58,474 nt of DNA from JARKQH01 sp964631605 (GTDB lineage: Bacteria; Verrucomicrobiota; Verrucomicrobiia; Limisphaerales; UBA8199). Shown in pieces: positions 35,099 through 43,019 of this stretch. The stretch spans positions 1-58,474 of the forward strand of contig CAZVYG010000024.1 in the NCBI GenBank assembly GCA_964631605.1, read 5' to 3'. Both the position numbers and the translations under genes were made by a program. The notes beneath the pieces are model-generated. The model did no database searches. It was not told the origin of the DNA and was given only the letters and a program-made list of their open reading frames with translations. The number at the start of each line of letters is the position of its first letter. The first letter of the stretch is position 1.

Positions 35099-35126
35099 CG
35101 CACGAAAAGAAAGGCGATGAAGGTGT

Positions 35127-35873
35127 TCAGTCCTGGCGACGAAAACGGCGCAGCAGGAGCAGACCGCCCGCCAGGAACAGGCTCGCCATCGAGGGCTCGG
35201 GGACCTGAACCACTTTCAGCATGATGTTGTCAAACCAGGCCGGCGCCGCGGAGGATACGGCGGAGGGACCGCCAAATCTCAGGTCCACGAAGGGATTTGC
35301 CGGAACGGCGCCGGAGAATGTCAGGGTGCTGTCGATCGTCCCATCAGCGCCAAGGTCGAGCGTAATAGTGGCACTTGCGTCGGTAAACACGGCTTCATAG
35401 CGATTCCACCCCGCCGTCCGAGTCACCCCGGGGAAAAAGGTCCATACGCCACCTTGGCCATACATGCTGAGCAAGCGAACAGCGTATTGGCTGGAAACAG
35501 TATTGTAATGTCCCATTTCGAACAACGGATTAGCGCCATTCCTCAGCCCCACGGTGTTCCGTTGGGCGCTTCCCAAGTTGCTATCGTAAATGTCAGCCGT
35601 AAGCACAATCGTCTCCAGCGCACTGGGCTTTACCGAAAACGACGAGCCGCTCCAGATATTTACGGCGCCGCCGGGGTGGTAGGCAGAGTTGCCAGGGTTC
35701 CCGTTGGTCGTAACCAGCACCCCCAGCCCGCTTGAACCCCAATTCGCCTGCATTTGGGCAGTAGTACTATAGGACTCGAAGGTTTCATTCACGAGGATTT
35801 GGGCACAAGCGCTGCCAACGGTAACAGCCGGGACCACAAACGATAAGAGAAGAGTTTTTTTCATGGTTTCCAT
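35127..35873 (-). CDS. PEP-CTERM sorting domain protein
   Basis: A 248-residue exported protein. The signal peptide (KKTLLLSFVVPAVTVGSACA) ends in SACA-Q; ATG codons at 35873 and nine bases later are both possible. The body is a beta-sandwich-like domain (NETFESYSTTAQMQANW ... WNRYEAVFTDASATITLDLG). The C-terminal sorting signal is VVQVPEPSMASLFLAGGLLL followed by RRFRRQD, the expected PEP, hydrophobic helix and basic tail. It is unlike the protein at 7193 beyond the sorting domain. A leader with the AT-rich sequence at 35874-35925 and its own terminator indicates a single-gene unit. Confidence 0.88.
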   Translation of the reverse strand: METMKKTLLLSFVVPAVTVGSACAQILVNETFESYSTTAQMQANWGSSGLGVLVTTNGNPGNSAYHPGGAVNIWSGSSFSVKPSALETIVLTADIYDSNLGSAQRNTVGLRNGANPLFEMGHYNTVSSQYAVRLLSMYGQGGVWTFFPGVTRTAGWNRYEAVFTDASATITLDLGADGTIDSTLTFSGAVPANPFVDLRFGGPSAVSSAAPAWFDNIMLKVVQVPEPSMASLFLAGGLLLLRRFRRQD

Positions 35874-35912
35874 TACAGCTTAAAGTTGCTTCTGACGTTC
35901 CGTATCCTATAA

Positions 35913-36620
35913 CTAAACCAGCAACGGAGTCAACGAAAAAAGCTGAAAACTTCCCATTTCCGCGCCGGAGACAATTTGTGCCTGCGGTTGCTGCCATTGC
36001 CCTTTGATTTCAAGAGCCGCATTGAGCATGAACTGGATGGCCACGGCGGCGAGCAGCAGTCCCATGATGCGGGTGGCGATATTTAAGGCAATGGGGCTCA
36101 GCCACTTGGTCGTGCGCGCGGCGATTCGAAGAATCACGTACGAGGCCAGACAAACCACCCCGATGACCAGGTAAAGTGATGCCAGTTGATAGGGATTCTC
36201 AGCGCGGTTGTGGAGGAGGATGGCGGTAGAGATCGCCCCCGGTCCGGCCAGCATCGGGATGGCCAGCGGGGCAACGGCGATATCGGTCTTTTCAATGCCC
36301 GCGGCGGTTTCCTCGGAGGTTTCCTGGACTCGGGAGCGTTGGGCGCGAAGCATGTCAATGGCCACCAGCAGCAGGACCAGACTGGCGGCGAGCTGGAAAG
36401 CCGGCATGGTGATGCCAAGAACTCTGAAGATGTACTTTCCGGCCGAGGCGAAGGCGACCAGCACGCCGGCAGTGACCAGGCAGGCGATGCGGGCCATCTT
36501 GATGCGCTGCTCGGGGGTGTCGTTGGGGGTCATCGCCAGGAAAGCCGGGACGGTGGCGACCGGGTCCACGATGACGAAGAGCGAACTGGCGGCCAGCAGG
36601 ATGTATTCGGGCAGGTTCAT
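35913..36620 (-). CDS. MarC family integral membrane protein
   Basis: About 235 residues from ATG at 36620, which overlaps the stop of the upstream gene (ATGA). Six hydrophobic helices are visible. Family segments include LFVIVDPVATVPAFLAMTP near the N-terminus and VAPLAIPMLAGPGAISTAI in the middle, the two inverted-repeat signature loops of MarC/YchE proteins. GLLLAAVAIQFMLNA closes it. The family's physiological substrate is unsettled, and early links to multiple antibiotic resistance were not upheld. Coupling to the preceding gene suggests joint expression. Confidence 0.88.
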   Translation of the reverse strand: MNLPEYILLAASSLFVIVDPVATVPAFLAMTPNDTPEQRIKMARIACLVTAGVLVAFASAGKYIFRVLGITMPAFQLAASLVLLLVAIDMLRAQRSRVQETSEETAAGIEKTDIAVAPLAIPMLAGPGAISTAILLHNRAENPYQLASLYLVIGVVCLASYVILRIAARTTKWLSPIALNIATRIMGLLLAAVAIQFMLNAALEIKGQWQQPQAQIVSGAEMGSFQLFSLTPLLV

Positions 36621-37960
36621 GGGGCGCAGGGGGCGAAAATGGCTTTGGTCATGCCATGGATGATCTTCTTGTCGGCCGGGCAAATGGTAGCGAGCACCCC
36701 CCCGAGAGCAACACGCGCTTCGGCTGGTTTGCCAGAAACAAAATAGTAAGGGCAGAGCCGAACTCTGCCTGGCATCGGAACAGGCTGATTGCGCTGGAAA
36801 TCGAACCATTCGGCCTGGACCAGCGCGGGTTTGTGGTAGCGTTGGAGCACAAAGGGGGATTGGTCGAAGCGGGCCAAGGCCTGGTCAACCGCTGCGGCCC
36901 AGTCTGCATGGGACAGGTCACTGCCGAGGAAGACCCCGCGAGCGCCCCAAGCATGAGCGGAGAACCCCGAGACTTTGAGAATCAGCTCGCGCTGCTTTTG
37001 GGACAACTCTTTAAGCTGGTTCCAATCCGTCAGATTCAACTCCGGGATTGCCGCGTGCGGCGGGAGCGGGGCCGGATCCACCAGCCACGTGTAAGGCACG
37101 AGGGCTTGGAGCCGCCGATAGAAGCCGTCCCCGAGCTCCTGCCGCCAGAAATCGCGCAGGTTTCGATTCCACAAGAGGGCGAAGAGCATCTTCTCCTCAA
37201 AGATCGGCTTGGGGGGTGGGGTCAGGCGGATGCGTCCCGCCCTCGCGAGGTCAAACATCCGGCCCGCCGCGGGGACGTTGGCAAGGTCGAAGAGTTCAAA
37301 GAAACGGTAAACGGCGTCGCCATCGGCGAACTGGTCAAAAGCGGCGTCCCGGATTTTGAAGCGGGAGGAGGCGATCTGGTCGGCGAGCCAGCTCATCTCT
37401 GGGCGATAGGTCGCCGACTCGTCCGAGACCACAATATGAACGGTGGGGGCGTCTCCGAAGATGCTTTCAAACCCGGTCAGCATCCCGTCGGCGCCGCCGA
37501 GAACCTGAAAGCCCAGGGTGGAATAGGTTTGGTTCAGCCATGCGGTGAGGCCGATGCCCCCGGGGATCGAGTCCAATTCGGTGACCGTCAGGCCGTGTTC
37601 GGTGAGGAGCAGGTCGGGGCGAATCACACGAGGCACCTCGTTCTTAAACGCGGCGCAACGCTGGAGGGCAACGAGGGCGGCCGGCTTGCCTCGGTCGAGC
37701 CAGCGAGCGACCCATTCGGGTTGTTTGCCCTCGACACTATTGCGGTAAAGAAGGTTTACGGCACGGTAAAATTGCAGCAGCACCCGGCCGAGAGACTCCA
37801 CTTCACGGGCATGGCTGGCCCCGAGACGGAAGGGTTCAAGCGCCACTCGCCACTCGTGACCGGCGAAGAGGCCGCCGCCGGGCAATTGCTTTCGAACGAA
37901 GACGGCTCGGTCGGCCGCGGAAGCAGGCGGAGCGGGTGCCATGGGGCGCGTCACGGGCAT
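36617..37960 (-). CDS. Uncharacterised protein, possibly ATP-grasp-like
   Basis: A 447-residue soluble protein without signal or membrane segments. The segments IRPDLLLTEHGLTVTELDSI and PGGIGLTAWLNQ resemble the substrate region of ATP-grasp peptide ligases of the glutathionylspermidine-synthase/circularly permuted group. LILKVSGFSAHAWGARGVFL could be the Lys-containing nucleotide strand and SPFVLQRYHKPALVQAEWFD a metal-binding strand. I cannot confirm the fold by eye. Its stop overlaps the marC start by four bases. ATG at 37960 or 37942 are both possible starts. Confidence 0.5.
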   Translation of the reverse strand: MPVTRPMAPAPPASAADRAVFVRKQLPGGGLFAGHEWRVALEPFRLGASHAREVESLGRVLLQFYRAVNLLYRNSVEGKQPEWVARWLDRGKPAALVALQRCAAFKNEVPRVIRPDLLLTEHGLTVTELDSIPGGIGLTAWLNQTYSTLGFQVLGGADGMLTGFESIFGDAPTVHIVVSDESATYRPEMSWLADQIASSRFKIRDAAFDQFADGDAVYRFFELFDLANVPAAGRMFDLARAGRIRLTPPPKPIFEEKMLFALLWNRNLRDFWRQELGDGFYRRLQALVPYTWLVDPAPLPPHAAIPELNLTDWNQLKELSQKQRELILKVSGFSAHAWGARGVFLGSDLSHADWAAAVDQALARFDQSPFVLQRYHKPALVQAEWFDFQRNQPVPMPGRVRLCPYYFVSGKPAEARVALGGVLATICPADKKIIHGMTKAIFAPCAP

Positions 37961-38383
37961 GGGGGGTGACTCAAACGGTTTCTTGGGAGACCCAATTCGC
38001 AGGGCCGAAGGGCAAGGAGGAGTGCCAGAGCCCGCGACCCTCTGATGGCCGGTGTCGGAACGGGCTTGGCGTTAATGGCGCGCCGGAGGGTGGGTTGGTC
38101 AGCCGGGAAAGAGGTTGGTGGCGGACCGAAATGTCCGCTTTTCGTCTAGCGGCCCACGAGGCCCGCAGTTGGCTGTTTCCCAGCATGTCGCAACGGTAGT
38201 GGAGATGGGCAGCAGCGTCAATCGGGCCGGGGAGGCTGGCCCGGGGAGGCTTGGCCCCAGAGGAGGCGGAACCTTGATTTCGGGCCGCAGCAGATGGGAC
38301 GGCGCAGGGGGCGAGTCCAGCGGGGGGAGACCGCCGCGACTTTTGGTTTAGTCAATTCGCCGCGGGGCTGCTATCTTGCAGCC
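37961..38383. other. 423-base intergenic region between divergent genes
   Basis: No gene is recognised here. At 38121-38142 a GCGGAC/GTCCGC stem with a six-base loop is followed by TTTT on the plus strand, a weak terminator-like element in a region where no plus-strand gene ends. The rest is GC-rich without coding character. Promoters for the minus-strand ATP-grasp-like gene and for rarA must lie here. Confidence 0.4.
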
Positions 38384-39790
38384 ATGTCGCGCGACGACTT
38401 GTTTTCTTTGCCGCCCGAGGGCGCGGGATCAGGCGGAGGCGGGCAGTCCGCCGGCGAGCGGCCGCCCCGCAGCCAGCCGTTGGCGGCCCGAATGCGTCCG
38501 CGCGATTTAAGCGAGTTCGTCGGCCAAGGCCACATCCTAGGACCGGGCCAGCTTTTGCGCCGGGCCATCGAAGCCGACCGGATTCAGTCGCTGATCTTTT
38601 TCGGTCCGCCGGGCACGGGAAAGACTTCGCTGGCGCAAATCATCGCGCGCCAGACCCGGGGCCGGTTCGAGCGGCTTAGCGGGGTGGAATCCAATGTGGC
38701 CGATATGCGGCGGGTGTTGTCGGCCGCGGCGAACCGTTTGGAGAACACCGGCCAGTTCACCATTCTTTTTATTGACGAGATTCATCGGTTTAACAAGGCG
38801 CAGCAGGATGTGCTCCTGCCTGATGTGGAGGCCGGTGTGGTGCGGCTGATTGGTGCGACGACGCACAATCCGTTTTTCTTCGTCAACTCGCCGCTCGTTT
38901 CGCGCTCGCAGATTTTCGAGCTGCGGCCGCTTGAAGAGAGCGATTTGCTGGAACTGCTCCAGCGGGCGCTGCGGGATGAGGAACGCGGCCTGGGTTATCT
39001 TCGCATTGAAGCCGAGGAGGCCGCGCTGCGGCACCTGGCCAGACTCTCGGACGGCGATGCCCGCAAGGCGCTGAACTCGTTGGAAATCGCCGCCCTGACC
39101 ACGGCGCCGGGGGCCGATGGCATCATCCGGATCACCCTGGCGACCGCGGAGCAAAGCATTCAGAAGAAAGCGGTTGTTTACGACGACGAGGATGCGCATT
39201 ACGACACCATCTCGGCCTTCATCAAGGCGATGCGGGGGAGTGATCCCGACGCGGCGCTGTATTGGCTGGCCAAGATGATTCATGCGGGGGAAGACCCGCG
39301 CTTCATTGCCAGGCGCCTGCTGATTCACGCGGCAGAAGATGTGGGGCTGGCGGATCCGATGGCGCTGGTTCTCGCCAACGCTGCTTTGAACGCGGCTGAA
39401 TTCGTGGGCTGGCCCGAGGCCCGGATTCCGCTGGCGGAAGCCACGATTTACATTGCCACCGCCCACAAGAGCAACACAGTTGTCGCGGCGGTGGATGCGG
39501 CGCTGAAGGACGTTGAATCGGGCCGAACCCTGCCGGTGCCCGAGCATCTGCGCGACGCCAGTTACGCCGGCGCCAAGCGCCTGGGCCGGGGCGAAGGTTA
39601 CCAATACGCCCACGATTACCCCGGCCATTTCGTGCCCCAGGACTACCTCCCGGAAGCGCGCCACTATTATGAGCCAACCGAGCAGGGGGTGGAACGGAAG
39701 ATCAAGGAGCGACTCGAGAAGTGGCGGGAATTGCGGGCGCAGGCAGCCAAGGAAAAGCCGGCTGCCGGGGATGCCCCTGCGCGGGGGTAA
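38384..39790 (+). CDS. rarA: Replication-associated recombination protein A (RarA/MgsA AAA+ ATPase)
   Basis: About 468 residues from ATG at 38384; the frame is open further upstream but without conserved residues. An AAA+ module has Walker A in FFGPPGTGKTSLAQ, Walker B in ILFIDEIHRFNKAQQD and sensor 1 in RLIGATTHNPFF. The C-terminal part carries the RarA tetramerisation and winged regions (IPLAEATIYIATAHKSN, VPEHLRDASYAGAKRLG). RarA acts at stalled replication forks. It leads an apparent operon with the cyclo-ligase (12 bases on) and RNase Y. Confidence 0.94.
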   Translation: MSRDDLFSLPPEGAGSGGGGQSAGERPPRSQPLAARMRPRDLSEFVGQGHILGPGQLLRRAIEADRIQSLIFFGPPGTGKTSLAQIIARQTRGRFERLSGVESNVADMRRVLSAAANRLENTGQFTILFIDEIHRFNKAQQDVLLPDVEAGVVRLIGATTHNPFFFVNSPLVSRSQIFELRPLEESDLLELLQRALRDEERGLGYLRIEAEEAALRHLARLSDGDARKALNSLEIAALTTAPGADGIIRITLATAEQSIQKKAVVYDDEDAHYDTISAFIKAMRGSDPDAALYWLAKMIHAGEDPRFIARRLLIHAAEDVGLADPMALVLANAALNAAEFVGWPEARIPLAEATIYIATAHKSNTVVAAVDAALKDVESGRTLPVPEHLRDASYAGAKRLGRGEGYQYAHDYPGHFVPQDYLPEARHYYEPTEQGVERKIKERLEKWRELRAQAAKEKPAAGDAPARG

Positions 39791-39802
39791 GCAGGCTGGC
39801 CA

Positions 39803-40402
39803 ATGGAACCTTCCGTCAAAGCCGCCAAGGAGGCCCTGCGAAGTCAAATTGCCGCCGCTTTGAGCCGCCTTTCGGCCTCCGGCCGTGCGGAACGCTCGCT
39901 CCGTGCCTGCGCCCTGATGGCGCGCCAGCCTGTCTGGGCTCGGTCTGGCGCGGTGCTTTTGTTCGCGCCGATGCCGGGCGAGTTGGACATCTGGCCGCTG
40001 GTGCATCGGGCCTTGGCTGAGGGCAAGCGGGTGGCGCTGCCGCGTTACCTGCGCGAGTCCCGCGCCTACACCGCCTGCTGGGTCCAGGACCCCGAAACCG
40101 AGGTGCGTCCGGGTTTTTACGGAATCCGGGAGCCGGTTTCGACCTGCCCCGAAGCTGTATTAAACAGTCTGGACTTGATCCTGGTTCCTGGAGTAGCCTT
40201 CGACCTGCATGGCCGCCGGCTTGGCCGGGGCAAGGGTTTCTATGACCAATTGCTGGCGGGCGTGCGCGGCACGACCTGCGGGGTGGCCTTCGATGAGCAG
40301 TTGGTCGCGGAGGTCCCGGTCGAGCCGCACGACGTTCTATTGAATTGCATCTTGAGCCCGACGCGGTGGATTGAGCCGCATGCTGCGCCGGTTGTGGAAT
40401 GA
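39803..40402 (+). CDS. 5-formyltetrahydrofolate cyclo-ligase
   Basis: A 199-residue enzyme converting 5-formyl-THF with ATP to 5,10-methenyl-THF in folate one-carbon metabolism. The family signature LILVPGVAFDLHGRRLGRGK then GFYDQLL is clear. The N-terminal KEALRSQIAAALSRL helix and FAPMPGELDIWPL also fit. The stop overlaps the rny start (ATGA, 40399-40402), which indicates translational coupling. Confidence 0.92.
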   Translation: MEPSVKAAKEALRSQIAAALSRLSASGRAERSLRACALMARQPVWARSGAVLLFAPMPGELDIWPLVHRALAEGKRVALPRYLRESRAYTACWVQDPETEVRPGFYGIREPVSTCPEAVLNSLDLILVPGVAFDLHGRRLGRGKGFYDQLLAGVRGTTCGVAFDEQLVAEVPVEPHDVLLNCILSPTRWIEPHAAPVVE

Positions 40403-41961
40403 GTTGGCTGCTGAATATTCTCGAACACGCTGCGCCAGTAGCCGTGGGTGCGGCGCTGTGCTATTTGCTTCTGTGGTGGCGCGACCGCAACGCGCGGCGA
40501 ATTCGAGCCCTCGAGACGGAAGCCCTCCTGAACCAGGCGCGGAATGAGGCCGAGGGGATTGTGCGCGACGCCCGGCTGGCCGCCAACCGTGAAGCGCTGC
40601 AACTGCGGGAACAAATCGAGCAATCCTTCGCCGCCCGCCGCGCCGAGCGGGCCGAGCTGGAGCGCCGCCTGGCGGAGCGCGAGGCGCTGATTAACTCCCA
40701 GTTGGAGCGTTTGGTGGAGCAGGAAAAGGCGCTCCAGGCACAAAAAGACGCTCTTGCTGCCCAGGTCGAAACCGTCCGCGCCCGCGAGCAGGACCTGGCC
40801 CGGCAAGGGCGCCAGCAGCTTGAGCGGCTCGAGGCGATCGCGGGTTTGACCGAAGCCCAAGCGCGGGAAGCCTTGCTGAAAAAGGTCGAGCAGGAGGCCT
40901 TGCGCGACGCCAACACCCTCACCCGCCACATCCTCGAAGACGCACGCACGCAGGCAGAGACCAAAGCGCGATACATTCTCAGCCTCGCAATCCAGCGTTA
41001 CGCCGGCGAGCACACCTTCCAAACGACGACCGCATCCATCACTCTCCAGGGCGACGAACTCAAAGGCCGGATCATTGGCCGGGAAGGGCGAAACATCCGC
41101 GCGTTCGAAGCCGCCACGGGGGTGACGGTCCTGATTGACGACACCCCGGGGGCGGTTTTGCTCTCGGGTTTCGACCCCGTCCGGCGCGAGATTGCGCGGG
41201 AGGCGATGATGCGGCTGATCCAGGACGGGCGGATTCACCCGACGCGTATCGAGGAGATCGTGGCGCAGGTCACGCAGGAAATGGACCAGACGATCGTGCG
41301 GCTGGGGGATGAAGCGGTGCGCAAGACGGGGCTGACGGCCGTCAGCGCCGATTTGGTCAAGCTCCTGGGCCGTCTCCATTTCCGCCACAGCTATTCGCAG
41401 AACATCCTGGATCATTCGGTGGAGGTGGCCCAGTTGACGGGTTTGATGGCGGCCGAGCTGGGCCTGGACATCAGCCTGGCCAAGCGCGCGGGGCTTTTGC
41501 ACGACATCGGCAAGGCGGTTAATCACGAGATGGAGGGCCCGCACGCGCTGGTGGGAGCTGAATTGGCCAAGCGCAGCGGAGAATGTCCCGCCGTGGTCAA
41601 TGCCATCGCCTCGCACCATAATGATGTGGCGCCCGAGGGCGCGCTGGGGGTGCTGGTCAGCGCCGCCGATGCCATCAGCGCCTCCCGACCGGGTGCGCGT
41701 TCGGAGAACATGACGACCTACCTGAAGCGTGTGGAAGACCTTGAGAAGATCGCGATGAGCTGCGCGGGGGTCGAGAAGGCGTTCGCGGTTCAGGCGGGAC
41801 GCGAGCTGCGGGTCTTTGTTCATCCGAACCAGGTGGATGATGAACAGACCTACGCGCTCGCGCGAACCGTGGTATCGCGAATCGAGAACGATTTGCAATA
41901 CCCGGGTCAGATCAAGGTCGTGGTCATCCGGGAGACCCGGTGCGTGGAGCTGGCGCGGTAA
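40399..41961 (+). CDS. rny: Ribonuclease Y
   Basis: A 520-residue membrane-anchored endoribonuclease for mRNA turnover. It has an N-terminal membrane helix (AVGAALCYLLLWW), a long coiled coil to about residue 165 with many RAERAELERR-type repeats, and a KH domain (GRIIGREGRNIRAFEAATG). The HD domain has metal ligands in FRHSYSQNILDHSVEVAQLT and RAGLLHDIGKAVNHEMEGPH. Length and order are standard. The gene is third in the rarA operon. Confidence 0.95.
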   Translation: MSWLLNILEHAAPVAVGAALCYLLLWWRDRNARRIRALETEALLNQARNEAEGIVRDARLAANREALQLREQIEQSFAARRAERAELERRLAEREALINSQLERLVEQEKALQAQKDALAAQVETVRAREQDLARQGRQQLERLEAIAGLTEAQAREALLKKVEQEALRDANTLTRHILEDARTQAETKARYILSLAIQRYAGEHTFQTTTASITLQGDELKGRIIGREGRNIRAFEAATGVTVLIDDTPGAVLLSGFDPVRREIAREAMMRLIQDGRIHPTRIEEIVAQVTQEMDQTIVRLGDEAVRKTGLTAVSADLVKLLGRLHFRHSYSQNILDHSVEVAQLTGLMAAELGLDISLAKRAGLLHDIGKAVNHEMEGPHALVGAELAKRSGECPAVVNAIASHHNDVAPEGALGVLVSAADAISASRPGARSENMTTYLKRVEDLEKIAMSCAGVEKAFAVQAGRELRVFVHPNQVDDEQTYALARTVVSRIENDLQYPGQIKVVVIRETRCVELAR

Positions 41962-41997
41962 AGAGAGGCGCGCCGGGGAGGAAAGGCAGGCGGGCGT

Positions 41998-42168
41998 TTA
42001 CCGGCCCTCGGTCATCATGCTGGGCAGGCCCGTTTCCCAATTCTTTGGGGCATTCCAGGGACGCACCGACGCGTTGTCCGCATCGGGGCTGGCGCACCCC
42101 GTGATCGAGGCCGCAACAATCACCGCGAGGAGCAGAAAAGCCCCGCGAATCAACCAGCTTCTCTTCAT
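41998..42168 (-). CDS. Tiny lipoprotein (56 residues)
   Basis: ATG at 42168 overlaps the stop of the preceding coiled-coil gene (ATGA). The signal peptide (GAFLLLAVIVAASITGC) ends in lipobox ITGC. A mature part of about 30 residues contains SVRPWNAPKNWETGLPSM. The WN-x-P motif and size recall the tiny lipoprotein at 34719-34874. No function is known. Confidence 0.65.
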   Translation of the reverse strand: MKRSWLIRGAFLLLAVIVAASITGCASPDADNASVRPWNAPKNWETGLPSMMTEGR

Positions 42169-42938
42169 GATGCCGGGTGGGCTGGAATGACCATGTCGCC
42201 CTCCATGACTTCGCTCAATTCCCAGCCGGGCAGCACATTGGCGATGGAGCGGTCCTTCTGGACACTGCGAACGACGACCTTGGCGACCAGGCGGCCATTG
42301 CGGTTGACCAGCAATTCCCCATATTCCAACACGCCCTGCTCGCCGCCGATATCCAGCACCACAAAATTCCACTTCGGGTCGGCCACCAGAACTTTGCCTT
42401 TCAAGCTGGCGGGCAGAAAGACCGGCTTCTCCGGGTTGCGATATCGGTCCAGTTCAACATTCAACTGGACGATTTTCTTGCCCAGCAGCTTGTTTTCGGC
42501 CTGGGTGGCGGCGATCTCATCCTGCAGCCCTTTGTAACTGTTTTTGATCTGGAGAATCTGCTGGGGATTCAATTCGGTAAGCTTGTAGGCCGCCAGTTCC
42601 GCCTGGGCATCGTCTCGTTCCCGGCGGGTCTTGTTCAAATCGTCCGTCAACTTGTCGGCGCGGCGGGTTTGGGAAGTGGCTTCCGCCACGGCCCGGTCCC
42701 GTTCTTCGGTCGTGGTGGCCAGCGTTTCCTTGGTGGTCTTAAGTTCCGCCCGCGTCTCGCTGAGGTCCTTCTTGGTGCTGGCCAATTCGGTTTGGGCCGC
42801 TTCCTTTTGGGTGCGCTCGCTCTCGCGTTCGCCCTGGATGGTGGTGATCTTTTCCTTCACCTTGAGGAAATTCAAACCGCTCACTGCGAGCCCGGCCACC
42901 ACCGCGATGATTAGACAGATTCGAATTAACATGGTCAC
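42165..42938 (-). CDS. Membrane-anchored coiled-coil protein with C-terminal beta domain
   Basis: A 257-residue protein. One N-terminal membrane helix (ICLIIAVVAGLAVSGLNFL) is followed by about 130 residues of coiled coil (TQKEAAQTELASTKKDLSET, DRAVAEATSQTRRADKL). A compact beta-rich C-terminal domain (LKGKVLVADPKWNFVVLDIG, LLVNRNGRLVAKVVVRSVQ) is reminiscent of MreC-type or YkuD-flanking beta barrels. It is translationally coupled to the tiny lipoprotein, so the two may form an envelope complex. The family is not recognised. Confidence 0.65.
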   Translation of the reverse strand: MTMLIRICLIIAVVAGLAVSGLNFLKVKEKITTIQGERESERTQKEAAQTELASTKKDLSETRAELKTTKETLATTTEERDRAVAEATSQTRRADKLTDDLNKTRRERDDAQAELAAYKLTELNPQQILQIKNSYKGLQDEIAATQAENKLLGKKIVQLNVELDRYRNPEKPVFLPASLKGKVLVADPKWNFVVLDIGGEQGVLEYGELLVNRNGRLVAKVVVRSVQKDRSIANVLPGWELSEVMEGDMVIPAHPAS

Positions 42939-43019
42939 TTAAAAGTTCACAGCAGCCTATGCGCTGGGCGGTCGAGTGTCAACGCTCGTTTCCATTCCCT
43001 TCGGAATTTCATGCGGGGG

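Noticed and set aside
39791..39802. A 6S RNA gene next to the formyl-THF cyclo-ligase, as in many Proteobacteria
   Set aside because: The genes are separated by only 12 bases upstream and overlap downstream, leaving no room.
38537..41898. Two long minus-strand frames opposite rarA, the cyclo-ligase and rny
   Set aside because: No recognisable protein features; the plus-strand genes are unambiguous.
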